26,216 bases of DNA from Bacteroidales bacterium (GCA_027074135.1 JALTDM010000154.1:1-26216); one strand, 5' to 3'. Positions 1-8,411 are shown, counted from the first letter of the stretch. The notes: generated by a model not told the origin, from the letters alone. Program-made: numbers and translations.

Positions 1-100
1 TATTCCTTAAAAACAGGTCGCATAATCTAAACTGTTTTATGTCGCTAATATACTAAAAACCAGTGAGATGGCAATGGGAATGCTAGCGGAAATCCAAAGA
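1..100. other. Left edge, no supported feature
   Basis: I see no gene that can be supported here. One plus-strand frame is open from the window edge to a stop near position 56, which could be the tail of a gene lying mostly outside the window, but about 18 codons without a recognisable motif are not enough to call it. Confidence 0.3.
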
Positions 101-138
101 AATAAAATAAAAAGGGACTGCCTTTTTTGGACAGCCCC
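101..138 (-). terminator. Rho-independent terminator of the dehydrogenase operon
   Basis: Positions 114-122 pair with 129-138 around a TTTTTT loop. The arms are GGGACTGCC and GGACAGCCCC, with one bulged A and one A-C mismatch. Read on the minus strand, the hairpin is followed by a T-rich run (complement of 101-113). It lies about 18 bases past the stop codon of the minus-strand dehydrogenase, where an intrinsic terminator is expected. Confidence 0.75.
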
Positions 139-155
139 TCGTTATTGTTGATTGT

Positions 156-1361
156 TTAAACTTCCAAGTCCACATCAAACTTTTCGTGCCAAGGAAGTCC
201 GTATTTATTAAGCATATCCATAAAAGGGTCGGGATCGAATTGTTCTACATTCCATACACCCGATTTTTTCCACAATCCTTTCATAAATAATGCTGCACCT
301 ATAGTAGCAGGTACACCTGTTGTGTAGTTTACACATTGCGTGCCGGTTTCATTGTATGCTTCCGGATGTTGACAGTTGTTGTAAACATAATAAGTGCGTT
401 TTTTACCGTCTTTAATTCCTTGTATACGGCAACCTATTGAAGTTTGTCCTTTGTAATTTTCTCCGAGACTTCCCGGGTCAGGTAATACGGCTTTAAGGAA
501 TTCCAAAGGAGCAATTTCGCAATCACCTACTTTTATAGGTTCAATTGAAGTCATACCTACATTTTGCAGTACTCTGAGGTGTGTTAAATATTCTTCGCCG
601 AATGTCATCCAAAAACGCGCTCTTTTTATTGTCGGGAAATTTTTAACGAGTGATTCCAATTCTTCGTGATACATTAAATAAGATTCCCGTGGTCCTATTT
701 CGGGATAATTCAGCGGTTTGTGAATTTCCATCGGTTTAGTTTCAATCCATTTGCCATTTTCCCAGTATCTGCCGTTTTGGGTAATTTCCCTAATGTTTAT
801 TTCGGGGTTGAAGTTTGTAGCAAAAGGTTTGCCGTGGTCGCCTGCATTACAATCAACTATATCGAGGTAATGAATTTCGTCAAAATGATGTTTAGCTGCA
901 TAAGCGGTAAATATACTTGTTACACCTGGGTCAAAGCCGCAACCTAGAATGGCTGTTATTCCGGCTTCTTTAAATCTGTCGTGGTATGCCCATTGCCACT
1001 TGTATTCAAATTTCGGAGTATCTTTAGGTTCATAATTTGCAGTATCCAAGTAACTAACACCTGTTTCAAGGCAAGCGTCCATAATGGGCAAGTCCTGATA
1101 CGGCAAAGCAACATTTATTATCAAATCCGGCTTGAAATCATTTATAAGGGCAACGGTTTCTTTTACATTGTCCGCATCTACTTGTACGGTTTTAATTCTG
1201 TCTTTCCCGTATTTTTCGTTTACATCTTTTGCTATGGCATCGCATTTTGATTTTGTACGGCTTGCCAACAAAATTTCATCAAAAACATCATTCATTTGTG
1301 CGGTTTTGTGGGCAACAACCCTACCTACACCGCCGGCACCTATTATAAGTACTTTTCCCAT
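156..1361 (-). CDS. Saccharopine dehydrogenase family; probable carboxynorspermidine synthase
   Basis: The 401-residue protein has an N-terminal Rossmann fold: GAGGVG at residues 8-13 follows the first strand, as in NAD(P)-dependent saccharopine dehydrogenase-type enzymes. The substrate half has family-like motifs CGFDPGVTSIF and the C-terminal TGTQCVNYTTGVPA. Length and motifs fit carboxynorspermidine synthase (the Lys1-like branch), which reductively condenses aspartate semialdehyde with a diamine to give carboxynorspermidine or carboxyspermidine in alternative polyamine synthesis. It should be cytosolic. The start is 14 bases after the stop of the upstream OmpA-type gene, so the two are probably cotranscribed. 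The partner decarboxylase NspC is not in the window. The family call is firm; the exact substrate is inferred and a lysine-pathway saccharopine role is the main alternative. Confidence 0.8.
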   Translation of the reverse strand: MGKVLIIGAGGVGRVVAHKTAQMNDVFDEILLASRTKSKCDAIAKDVNEKYGKDRIKTVQVDADNVKETVALINDFKPDLIINVALPYQDLPIMDACLETGVSYLDTANYEPKDTPKFEYKWQWAYHDRFKEAGITAILGCGFDPGVTSIFTAYAAKHHFDEIHYLDIVDCNAGDHGKPFATNFNPEINIREITQNGRYWENGKWIETKPMEIHKPLNYPEIGPRESYLMYHEELESLVKNFPTIKRARFWMTFGEEYLTHLRVLQNVGMTSIEPIKVGDCEIAPLEFLKAVLPDPGSLGENYKGQTSIGCRIQGIKDGKKRTYYVYNNCQHPEAYNETGTQCVNYTTGVPATIGAALFMKGLWKKSGVWNVEQFDPDPFMDMLNKYGLPWHEKFDVDLEV

Positions 1362-1375
1362 TTGTCCTGTTTTTT

Positions 1376-2428
1376 TTAATTAGTTTCCATTATTTTGAAC
1401 AATTCGTCCAATTTCGGAGTAAGGATAATTTCCGTTCTTCTGTTTTTTGCCCTTGCTTCTTTTGTTTTGGCAGGATCAACTGGCATAAATTCACCGTGTC
1501 CTGCTGCAGTAAGCCTTTTGGGGTCAATTTTTGAATTTGCCAAAATGTATTTTACTACTGATGTAGCACGCTTGGTACTTAAGTCCCAATTGTCTTCAAT
1601 ACCACCGCTTCCGTGATAAGGTACATCGTCGGTATGCCCGACTACCATTATGTTTATGTCAGGATTTTCTTCAAGTACTTTTGCAAGTTTTTTTAGTGCT
1701 TCTTTACCTTTAGGGTCTATATCCCAGCGACCTGATTTAAATAATAGTTTTTCTTGCAACGATACATAAACTTTACCGTTTTTAATTTGAACATCAAGAC
1801 CTTGATTCTTAAATCCAAGCAATGCGTCGGCTACTGTTTTGCGAAGTGCTTCTACTACAGAATCTTTCTTATTGAGAATCTGTTGAAGTTCTATAAGTTT
1901 TTGTTTTTTTTCGGTAAGCAAGCTGTCTTTTCTGTCAAGTTCAGCATTTTTTCTGTCTATTTCAGCTTTCAATGCTTCAAGATGTTTTTTCTTTTGATTC
2001 AGCATTTTTTCCAATTCCTTTAATGCATCTTCTTTAGCTTGAAGTTCGTCTTTAGATTTTTGCAAATCTGCCAAGAGTTTTCTGATTTCTTCTGCATCTT
2101 GTAAACTTCGTAGTTTTTGTTTGTTTAATAATTCGTTGTTGAGGGCGTTTATTTTATCATATTGTTTTGTAAGCGTTCTTAAACTTGTATTTAAAACAGT
2201 TGTATCTCTTACCAATCCGTCCCTTTCTTTTTTCAGTGTTTTGAATTTTGCTTTTAATTCTTTAATTTCTATTGTGTCTTTTCGCAATTGATTTTTGTAT
2301 GTTTGCAAATTATCTTCACATTTTTGTTGTTTTTCTTTAACATCCAAGTATTTGCGTTGTGGTACGCAAGAAAAAAGTATTGTACTTCCCAGTAGTAAAA
2401 ATGATATTGTTTTTATTGTTGTTTTCAT
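1376..2428 (-). CDS. OmpA-family lipoprotein with long coiled coil
   Basis: A 350-residue envelope protein. The N-terminus is a lipoprotein signal ending in the lipobox LFSC with the lipidated cysteine at residue 21. Residues about 30-205 are rich in Lys, Glu, Gln and Leu and read as one long coiled coil, including KDSLLTEKKQKLIELQQ. Residues about 220-340 are an OmpA/MotB C-terminal domain with VVGHTDDVP, LSTKRATSVV and AKNRRTEI, the last two carrying the arginines expected in the peptidoglycan-binding site. It probably sits in the outer membrane and reaches the wall through the coiled coil. No beta-barrel precedes the OmpA domain, so it resembles Pal-like or YiaD-like proteins rather than OmpA itself. 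It is the first gene of a two-gene operon; its cellular job is not shown by the sequence. Confidence 0.85.
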   Translation of the reverse strand: MKTTIKTISFLLLGSTILFSCVPQRKYLDVKEKQQKCEDNLQTYKNQLRKDTIEIKELKAKFKTLKKERDGLVRDTTVLNTSLRTLTKQYDKINALNNELLNKQKLRSLQDAEEIRKLLADLQKSKDELQAKEDALKELEKMLNQKKKHLEALKAEIDRKNAELDRKDSLLTEKKQKLIELQQILNKKDSVVEALRKTVADALLGFKNQGLDVQIKNGKVYVSLQEKLLFKSGRWDIDPKGKEALKKLAKVLEENPDINIMVVGHTDDVPYHGSGGIEDNWDLSTKRATSVVKYILANSKIDPKRLTAAGHGEFMPVDPAKTKEARAKNRRTEIILTPKLDELFKIMETN

Positions 2429-2455
2429 TTCCGTAATAGCTTTTATTTGTTAGCA

Positions 2456-2463
2456 CAAAGATA
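2456..2463 (-). promoter_or_regulatory. Candidate -7 box for the OmpA lipoprotein gene
   Basis: On the minus strand these bases read TATCTTTG, an exact match to the Bacteroidota -7 consensus TAnnTTTG, 27 bases before the start codon at 2428. No good TTTG -33 box is visible at the usual spacing, so the call rests on the -7 match and position. Confidence 0.5.
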
Positions 2464-2612
2464 AGTAAATTTGTCGTTAAGGAGATTAAAGTTAAATTGA
2501 GTTATTTTTGGAAACTTTAGTTTTTGCTGATCCCTTTATTTTATACAATAATAATATAATTGCTTCATAATGTTTACCTAATTTTAATGATACGTAACTG
2601 TATTTTATTTTG

Positions 2613-2620
2613 TAATTTTG
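2613..2620 (+). promoter_or_regulatory. Candidate -7 box for thioredoxin reductase
   Basis: TAATTTTG matches TAnnTTTG exactly, 27 bases before the ATG at 2648. It forms a divergent pair with the box at 2456-2463. No clear -33 TTTG is seen. Confidence 0.5.
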
Positions 2621-2647
2621 TACTGTTAAACTAAAAAACAAAAGAGT

Positions 2648-3652
2648 ATGATAACATTTGGAACAATCGGAAATATAGGAGGAGATGATAACCAAAAAAA
2701 AGGAAAATCAATCAACGGAGAAGTTGATGAAAAAGTAAAAGTACTCATCATTGGAAGCGGACCGGCAGGACTTACTGCTGCTATTTATACTTCGAGAGCA
2801 GGACTTAATCCCGTTGTATATGAAGGTATGGAGCCGGGAGGTCAGCTTACTACTACTACAGAAGTGGAAAATTTCCCAGGTTATCCTGAAGGTGTAACAG
2901 GCCCTGTATTGATGGAAGACATCAAAACACAAGCTAAAAGATTTGGGGCAGACATAAGATGGGGTTCCATAACAGAAGTTGACTTTAGCAAAAGACCTTT
3001 TAGGGCGATTGTTGATAATGAAAAACTCATTGAAGCCGATGCTGTTATCATAGCAACCGGTGCAAGTGCAAAATATCTTGGTCTGGAAAGTGAACAAAAA
3101 TTCAAAGGTAAAGGAGTTTCTGCTTGTGCTACTTGCGACGGATTCTTCTACAAAGAACAAGATGTAGCTGTAGTAGGCGGAGGAGATACTGCTTGTGAAG
3201 ATGCTCTTTATTTGTCCGGATTATGCAATAAGGTTTATATGATAGTACGTAAACCTTATTTCAGGGCTTCAAAGGCTATGCAAAACAAGGTGATGAATAC
3301 TCCAAATATTGAAGTTCTTTTCGAACACGTAACTGAAGAAATTTATGGTGATGATGATGGAGTTAAAGGGATGAAATTAATTAAGCAAGGAAATGAAGAG
3401 GTTAACATTAATGTAAGTGGTGTATTCATTGCTATCGGACACCATCCCAATTCCGAAGTCTTCAAACAATATATAGAAACTGATGAAACAGGTTATATAA
3501 AAACACAACCTGGTAATACTAAAACAAATATCCCGGGGATATTCGCTTGCGGTGATGTCCAAGATCCGGTTTACCGACAAGCTATATCAGCAGCAGGAAG
3601 TGGATGTATGGCAGCATTAGATACAGAAAGATTTTTAATAGAAGAAGAATAA
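2648..3652 (+). CDS. trxB: Thioredoxin reductase
   Basis: A 334-residue flavoenzyme that moves electrons from NADPH through FAD to thioredoxin in the cytosol. The FAD-binding GSGPAG is at residues 36-41, the redox-active CATC at 160-163, the second Rossmann motif VVGGGDTA at 175-182, and the C-terminal FAD contact FACGDV near 299-304. The usual HRR triplet that contacts the NADPH 2'-phosphate appears as VRK followed by FRAS at 200-207; the arginines are kept and the histidine replaced. The ATG at 2648 is the only in-frame ATG before the first glycine motif, giving a polar N-terminal extension of about 30 residues compared with the E. coli enzyme. Monocistronic, with its own promoter candidate and terminator. 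Confidence 0.95.
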   Translation: MITFGTIGNIGGDDNQKKGKSINGEVDEKVKVLIIGSGPAGLTAAIYTSRAGLNPVVYEGMEPGGQLTTTTEVENFPGYPEGVTGPVLMEDIKTQAKRFGADIRWGSITEVDFSKRPFRAIVDNEKLIEADAVIIATGASAKYLGLESEQKFKGKGVSACATCDGFFYKEQDVAVVGGGDTACEDALYLSGLCNKVYMIVRKPYFRASKAMQNKVMNTPNIEVLFEHVTEEIYGDDDGVKGMKLIKQGNEEVNINVSGVFIAIGHHPNSEVFKQYIETDETGYIKTQPGNTKTNIPGIFACGDVQDPVYRQAISAAGSGCMAALDTERFLIEEE

Positions 3653-3673
3653 AATAGGTTAAATTATATGTTT

Positions 3674-3709
3674 AAAGCCGCTGCATATCTGAAATGTAGC
3701 GGCTTTTTT
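3674..3709 (+). terminator. Rho-independent terminator of trxB
   Basis: AAAGCCGCT at 3674-3682 pairs with AGCGGCTTT at 3698-3706. The stem extends inward through a G-T wobble and three more pairs, leaving the loop ATCTGAA. A run of Ts follows. It lies about 20 bases after the trxB stop codon. Confidence 0.9.
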
Positions 3710-3756
3710 ATTGATTAAAACTTTTATTAACCACTCTTTTAACCCATAAAAAAAAT

Positions 3757-3764
3757 TACTTTTG
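3757..3764 (+). promoter_or_regulatory. Candidate -7 box for hutH
   Basis: TACTTTTG is an exact TAnnTTTG match, 27 bases before the ATG at 3792 and just after the trxB terminator. The -33 region holds only a weak CTTTT at 3736-3740. It is the natural promoter for the lyase, radical SAM and glycosyltransferase genes. Confidence 0.55.
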
Positions 3765-3791
3765 CGAATAATAATCAAAATATGTTAAAAT

Positions 3792-5288
3792 ATGGCTTCA
3801 ATTTCCCACATAACAGACATGTTATCTTTAGAAAACATTGTATCAATTATTTCTGAAAATAAAAAACTTGAATTTTCGGAAGGAACAAAAAAACGTATAA
3901 TAAAATCACGTAAATACCTCGATAAAAAATTAGAGGTCGAAGACAAACCGATTTACGGTATAAATACAGGTTTCGGGGCACTGTATAACAAGTCCATTTC
4001 TAAGCAAGATTTGGGCACTTTGCAAGAAAACCTTATTAAATCACATGCTTGCGGAACGGGTGATGAGGTGCCGCAACACATTGTTAAACTTATGTTGCTC
4101 CTCAAGGCTCAATCTCTCGGATATGGATATTCGGGCGTAAGGTTGGAAACTGCCGAAAGGTTGCTATATTTTTACAATAATGATATAATTCCCGTGGTTT
4201 ACAGTCAAGGCTCACTAGGGGCTTCAGGTGATTTGGCTCCATTGGCTCATACTATGTTACCACTTATCGGGTTGGGAGAAGTTTATTACCAAAGTGAAAG
4301 GATAACGGCAGAAGAACTGTATAAAAGAATTGATTTAAAACCACTTAAACTTGTTTCAAAAGAAGGGCTTGCCTTGCTGAACGGAACACAGTTTATGCTT
4401 GCTTTTGCAGTGTGGAATTTGATAGAATCATTAGAATTACTTGATGCTGCAGATGTGATTGGTGCAGTTTCTTTGGAGGCTTATGACGGCAGAATAGAAC
4501 CGTTTTTGCAGCCTATTCACAATGCCCGTCCGCATAGGGGACAACAAATTGTAGCCGAAAGGTTTAGAAAATTACTGGAAGGCAGCGAGATGATAAAAAG
4601 ACCTAAAGTGCATGTGCAAGATCCGTATTCATTCCGTACGGTGCCACAGGTACACGGAGCTTCGCGTGATGCTATTGAGTATGTGAAAAGTGTTGTCTTG
4701 ACCGAAATGAATTCGGCAACTGACAATCCTATGGTTTTCCCCAATGAAGATATGGTGGTGTCGGGAGGTAACTTCCACGGGCAGCCGCTTGCACTTGCAA
4801 TGGATATGCTTTCTATTGCAATGTCAGAGATTGCAAATATTTCAGAAAGGAGAATTTATAAATTGATTTCGGGTAAGCGTGACTTGCCTTCGTTTTTGGT
4901 TGCAAATCCTGGCTTGAACTCGGGATTTATGATTGCACAATATACGGCTGCATCAGTTGTGAGTCAAAACAAGCAATTGGCGACTCCTGCGTCGGTAGAT
5001 TCCATAGAATCATCTCAAGGACAAGAAGACCATGTAAGTATGGGCGCAAATGCCGCAACAAAAGCATACAAAGTGGTAAACAATGTGGCAACCGTACTTG
5101 GAATAGAGCTGTTTACGGCATCGCAAGCAATGTTTTTCAGAAAAGAAAAGACTTCACCCGTTTTGGAAAATATTTTGAATGACTTTCGTAAAGAAGTACC
5201 TTTTGTTGAAAACGATACGGTGATGTATGAAAAAATTCACAAGGCGGTAGATTTTGTTAAGAAGTTTGAGTGGAGTAATTTAATTTAA
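3792..5288 (+). CDS. hutH: Histidine ammonia-lyase
   Basis: A 498-residue member of the aromatic amino acid lyase family at the usual length. The cofactor MIO forms from Ala144-Ser145-Gly146 in GSLGASGDLAPLAH. Other conserved sites are YGINTGFG (55-62, catalytic Tyr), LLNGTQ (196-200), QDPYSFR (276-282), NSATDNP (307-313) and GNFHGQ (326-331). The selectivity site reads SH (84-85), as in bacterial histidine lyases and unlike the HL or FL pair of tyrosine and phenylalanine lyases, so histidine to urocanate plus ammonia is the best call. None of the other histidine-degradation genes (hutU, hutI, ftcD or hutG) is adjacent. The stop is only 7 bases before the radical SAM gene, so the two are probably cotranscribed. 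Confidence 0.9.
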   Translation: MASISHITDMLSLENIVSIISENKKLEFSEGTKKRIIKSRKYLDKKLEVEDKPIYGINTGFGALYNKSISKQDLGTLQENLIKSHACGTGDEVPQHIVKLMLLLKAQSLGYGYSGVRLETAERLLYFYNNDIIPVVYSQGSLGASGDLAPLAHTMLPLIGLGEVYYQSERITAEELYKRIDLKPLKLVSKEGLALLNGTQFMLAFAVWNLIESLELLDAADVIGAVSLEAYDGRIEPFLQPIHNARPHRGQQIVAERFRKLLEGSEMIKRPKVHVQDPYSFRTVPQVHGASRDAIEYVKSVVLTEMNSATDNPMVFPNEDMVVSGGNFHGQPLALAMDMLSIAMSEIANISERRIYKLISGKRDLPSFLVANPGLNSGFMIAQYTAASVVSQNKQLATPASVDSIESSQGQEDHVSMGANAATKAYKVVNNVATVLGIELFTASQAMFFRKEKTSPVLENILNDFRKEVPFVENDTVMYEKIHKAVDFVKKFEWSNLI

Positions 5289-5295
5289 TAAGGTA

Positions 5296-6081
5296 ATGGA
5301 CACATTTTTATTCGGAGAAATAATTTTCGGACCGGTAAAAAGTAGGAGGCTTGGTAATTCACTGGGGATAAACCTTTTGCCGAACAATTTTAAACTTTGC
5401 AATTACGATTGTGTGTATTGTGAGTGCGGGTGGACACACAAAGATGAAATAAAAACACTCGAAACTAAGTTTCACCCTATAGAAGAAGTAGAAAAAGAAC
5501 TTGCCAAAAAACTTGTGTATATGCACGAGAGCGGAATGAAACTTGACAACATCACATTTGCAGGAAATGGTGAGCCGACTCTTCATCCGAAATTTGCCGA
5601 AATTATCGATTTGACCATTGATTTGCGAAACAAATATTACCCCGAAGCACAAATAAGTGTTTTGTCAAATGCTACAATGCTGCACAACCGCAAGGTTTTT
5701 GATGCCTTGCTCAAAGTGGATAAAAACATCCAGAAACTTGACAGTGCATACACCGAAACCATAAAAATCATAAACCGTCCTTTGAAGCCGATTACTGCGG
5801 AAACAATTATAGAAAACCTGAAAAGATTCAACGGCAAGGTAATTGTACAAACTTTGTTTTTGCGTGGCACATACAACGGTGCAATTATTAACAATACTAC
5901 CGAAAAAGAAATATCAAAGTGGTTGGAGGCAATTAAATACATAGAGCCGGAAGAAGTGATGGTTTATACTTTTGCAAGAAATACGCCTGCCGATACTCTC
6001 GAAAAAGTGCCGCAAGACGAATTGAACAAAATAGCAGATAGAGTCAGGAAATTGGGTATCGATGTGCTTGTTGCCGGCTAA
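5296..6081 (+). CDS. Radical SAM protein, COG0731-like
   Basis: A 261-residue protein with the radical SAM cluster motif CNYDCVYC: Cys35, Cys39 and Cys42 in CX3CX2C spacing should ligate a 4Fe-4S cluster that cleaves S-adenosylmethionine. The glycine-rich SAM contact is FAGNGEPTLHP (88-98). The N-terminal pattern FGPVKSRRLGNSLG and the downstream YTFARNTPADT are typical of a compact radical SAM group common in Bacteroidota and related to COG0731 oxidoreductases. There is no SPASM or B12 domain, and the substrate is unknown. It starts 7 bases after hutH, and its last 20 bases overlap the glycosyltransferase start, implying coupled translation. Confidence 0.8.
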   Translation: MDTFLFGEIIFGPVKSRRLGNSLGINLLPNNFKLCNYDCVYCECGWTHKDEIKTLETKFHPIEEVEKELAKKLVYMHESGMKLDNITFAGNGEPTLHPKFAEIIDLTIDLRNKYYPEAQISVLSNATMLHNRKVFDALLKVDKNIQKLDSAYTETIKIINRPLKPITAETIIENLKRFNGKVIVQTLFLRGTYNGAIINNTTEKEISKWLEAIKYIEPEEVMVYTFARNTPADTLEKVPQDELNKIADRVRKLGIDVLVAG

Positions 6082-7084
6082 TATCAAAGGGAAAAAAGTT
6101 GTTGTGTCGCCGCTGAATTGGGGGCTGGGACACGCTACACGCCTTATTCCCATTGTGGAAACACTGATAGCAAACGGAAATGAAGTTATTTTAGCTGGAG
6201 AAAAGCCGTCTATTGATATTCTTGCACAGCGATTTGATGCTTGTAAAGTCATTGTTTTTGAAGATAAGCCGTTTAAGTTTGACGAAAACTTTTTTTCGAT
6301 TGCCGGACAAATCAACTTTGTTAAAACATTAAGGCAGAGAATTAAAGCAGACAGGCAAAGGGCAGAAAAGATAGCACAAGAAACAGGTGCCACGGTAATT
6401 GTTTCCGATAACCGTTACGGTTTTTACTCGCCATCAACCTATAACATAATTGTTACGCACCAATTAAGACCTCTGTCGCCTTACGGAAAAATTGCGAATA
6501 AAGTTGCCGCTCGTATTGCAAAAAGACTTTTGAAACCTTTTGATTGCATTTGGCTGCCTGACGATGAGAGAGTTGAACTTGCAGGAAAACTTGCTTGGCC
6601 TGCGCATGAGAAAGTTAAGCCGGTAGGTGTTTTATCAAGGTTTTGCAATTGGGAAACGCCCGTGTGCGATGAGTTTTTTGATGTGGGCGTGATTATTTCC
6701 GGACCCGAACCCGCTCGCTCAAAGCTTGAAAAAAGGATTGTAAATTATTTCTCGGAAGCACCTGTAAAAAGCATTGTTGCAGGAGGCAAATACGGACCTG
6801 ATTTTAAGGTTGGGAATATGACATATAAAGGCTGGGCTACTGACAATGATTTGAAGAAAATAATATATTGCAGCAACAAAATTGTCGTTCGTTCTGGTTA
6901 TTCCACCATAATGGATTTGTGGTGTGCCGGCAAAAATGCGGTTTTGATACCAACTCCCCGCCAAACTGAACAAGAGTATTTGGCAAAATACCTTTCGAAA
7001 AAATATCCGCAGAGGTTTACTTTTTTACCTGAAGATGAGCTGGAGAAAATACCTTATGATGTATGGAGTGTCGGTATAAACTGA
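6062..7084 (+). CDS. MurG-like GT-B glycosyltransferase family protein
   Basis: The 340-residue protein begins with SPLNWGLGHATRL (16-28), the glycine-rich loop with GHxTR that marks MurG-like (GT28-type) glycosyltransferases. The C-terminal half has the nucleotide-sugar pocket pattern VVRSGYSTIMDLWCAGK (275-291) and PTPRQTEQEYLA (297-308). A cytosolic or membrane-associated sugar transfer is expected; neither donor nor acceptor can be read. The ATG at 6062 lies inside the preceding gene and is the only ATG before the first motif. TTG codons at positions 3 and 4 are possible later starts and would reduce the overlap. Confidence 0.75.
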   Translation: MCLLPANIKGKKVVVSPLNWGLGHATRLIPIVETLIANGNEVILAGEKPSIDILAQRFDACKVIVFEDKPFKFDENFFSIAGQINFVKTLRQRIKADRQRAEKIAQETGATVIVSDNRYGFYSPSTYNIIVTHQLRPLSPYGKIANKVAARIAKRLLKPFDCIWLPDDERVELAGKLAWPAHEKVKPVGVLSRFCNWETPVCDEFFDVGVIISGPEPARSKLEKRIVNYFSEAPVKSIVAGGKYGPDFKVGNMTYKGWATDNDLKKIIYCSNKIVVRSGYSTIMDLWCAGKNAVLIPTPRQTEQEYLAKYLSKKYPQRFTFLPEDELEKIPYDVWSVGIN

Positions 7085-7095
7085 CAAATTTTACT

Positions 7096-7103
7096 TACAT
7101 TTG
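7096..7103 (+). promoter_or_regulatory. Candidate -7 box for the MacB-type permease
   Basis: TACATTTG matches TAnnTTTG exactly and lies in the 37-base gap between the glycosyltransferase stop and the permease ATG at 7122. No clear -33 box is seen. If real, the permease is a separate transcription unit. Confidence 0.4.
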
Positions 7104-7121
7104 TAAATCAATGCTACGGAT

Positions 7122-8384
7122 ATGCTTTGGCAAAAATTCATAAAATTCATTTCTCTTTACGAAGACAATTTTAAGATTGCCCTTGCTTCTGTTAAAACTA
7201 ATAAGCTCCGCACCGTTTTGACCGTATTGATTATAGCTTTCGGTATAATGTCGCTTGTAGGAATACTTACGGCAATATCTGCGATAGAAAATTCCCTCAA
7301 AGGTCAATTTGCCAATATGGGTAGCAATACCTTCAAAATCACTTCACAAACTTTTTCTACACACCGAATGAGACGCAGAGGCGAAGCAAGAATAGGTGAA
7401 CCAGTTTCATACAAAGACATAAGGCGGTTTGAGAGGTTTTACAATTTTCCTTCATACCAAAGTCGCGTGTTTACGGCAACTTCTACCGCAACAGTAAAGC
7501 ACAACTCAAAAAAAACAAATCCCAACATCACGGTTTGGGGCGTAGAAGGAGATTATTTGCAAACATCCGGGAATAACATAAAAACAGGGAGGTTTTTCTC
7601 GCAAACCGAACTTACAAAAGGACGAAATGTTGCCATTATAGGCAGCAAGCTCAAACAAAAATTGTTCGGCAACCAAACGGCTATAGGTTCATTCATAAAA
7701 ATCGGTGACATCAGATACAAAATAGTAGGAATTTTTGCAGAAAAAGGCAGCAGTATGATAGACAAAACCGACAATATGGTAGTGATACCTCTTATTGCCG
7801 CCCGTAACAATTTTTACAGAACGGATATTTCTTACCAAATCCTAATTCAACCGTACAACATTGAGTTTATGGACGCTGCCAAAAACAATGCAATAATTGC
7901 AATGCGGAAAGCCAAACGGCTGAAACCAAAAGAAAAAAACAACTTTGACATTGTAAAAAGCGACAACCTCATCCGTAACCTGATGAAAAACATTGCAGTA
8001 ATCACAACTTCCACCACAATAATCGGACTAATAACTTTGCTCGGAGCGGCTATCGGACTTATGAACATAATGCTTGTTTCGGTGAGTGAACGGACACGCG
8101 AAATAGGTATAAGAAAAGCAGTAGGTGCCACACCTAAAATTATCCGTCAGCAATTTCTTTTTGAATCCGTTTTTATTGGACAATTAGGGGGGGTACTTGG
8201 TATTATTTTGGGCATATTAGCCGGTAATATTGTTACTCTGATTGTCGGAACTGACTTTGTGATACCGTGGTTGTGGATACTGCTCGGTGTTGTTTTAACA
8301 TTTATTGTAGGTATTTTGTCAGGCCTCACCCCTGCAGCAAAAGCGGCAAAACTTGACCCGATTATTGCGTTGCATTATGAATGA
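7122..8384 (+). CDS. MacB/FtsX-family ABC transporter permease
   Basis: A 420-residue protein with the MacB layout. A short cytoplasmic start (FKIALASVKTNKLRT) leads into membrane segment 1 at about 30-52. A periplasmic MacB_PCD-type domain follows, to about 285. Three C-terminal segments lie near 293-320, 346-370 and 378-402, with SERTREIGIRKAVGAT in the first cytoplasmic loop, the FtsX-family coupling region. Such permeases pair with a LolD/MacB-type ATPase to move lipoproteins, peptides or drugs, or to transmit force in the envelope. No such ATPase is adjacent; the ATPase at 13248 belongs to an importer class and is not an obvious partner. The substrate is unknown. Confidence 0.85.
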   Translation: MLWQKFIKFISLYEDNFKIALASVKTNKLRTVLTVLIIAFGIMSLVGILTAISAIENSLKGQFANMGSNTFKITSQTFSTHRMRRRGEARIGEPVSYKDIRRFERFYNFPSYQSRVFTATSTATVKHNSKKTNPNITVWGVEGDYLQTSGNNIKTGRFFSQTELTKGRNVAIIGSKLKQKLFGNQTAIGSFIKIGDIRYKIVGIFAEKGSSMIDKTDNMVVIPLIAARNNFYRTDISYQILIQPYNIEFMDAAKNNAIIAMRKAKRLKPKEKNNFDIVKSDNLIRNLMKNIAVITTSTTIIGLITLLGAAIGLMNIMLVSVSERTREIGIRKAVGATPKIIRQQFLFESVFIGQLGGVLGIILGILAGNIVTLIVGTDFVIPWLWILLGVVLTFIVGILSGLTPAAKAAKLDPIIALHYE

Positions 8385-8411
8385 TTTGTGAACAATAAAT
8401 TCATAACTTTG
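8385..8411 (+). promoter_or_regulatory. Candidate promoter of the importer operon
   Basis: TTTG at 8385-8388 and TAACTTTG at 8404-8411 resemble the Bacteroidota -33 and -7 boxes. The 15-base gap is slightly short. The 11-mer ATAACTTTGCA at 8403-8413 recurs exactly before the ATPase gene (13231-13241), which supports a shared promoter type. Confidence 0.55.

Noticed and set aside
2492..2695. A 67-codon minus-strand reading frame between the OmpA lipoprotein gene and trxB
   Set aside because: It covers the trxB promoter candidate and the first trxB codons, has no recognisable motif, and its composition is what AT-rich spacer DNA gives by chance.
2708..3160. A 150-codon minus-strand frame inside trxB
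   Set aside because: It lies antisense to an intact conserved enzyme gene; its Cys- and Phe-rich translation has no domain and follows from the trxB codon pattern.
3792..5288. Tyrosine or phenylalanine ammonia-lyase of a pigment cluster
   Set aside because: The selectivity pair is Ser-His, typical of histidine lyases, and no aryl-polyene or flexirubin genes are adjacent.
5914..6393. A 159-codon minus-strand frame across the radical SAM and glycosyltransferase junction
   Set aside because: It is antisense to two conserved coding regions whose motifs are intact, and its translation shows no family resemblance.
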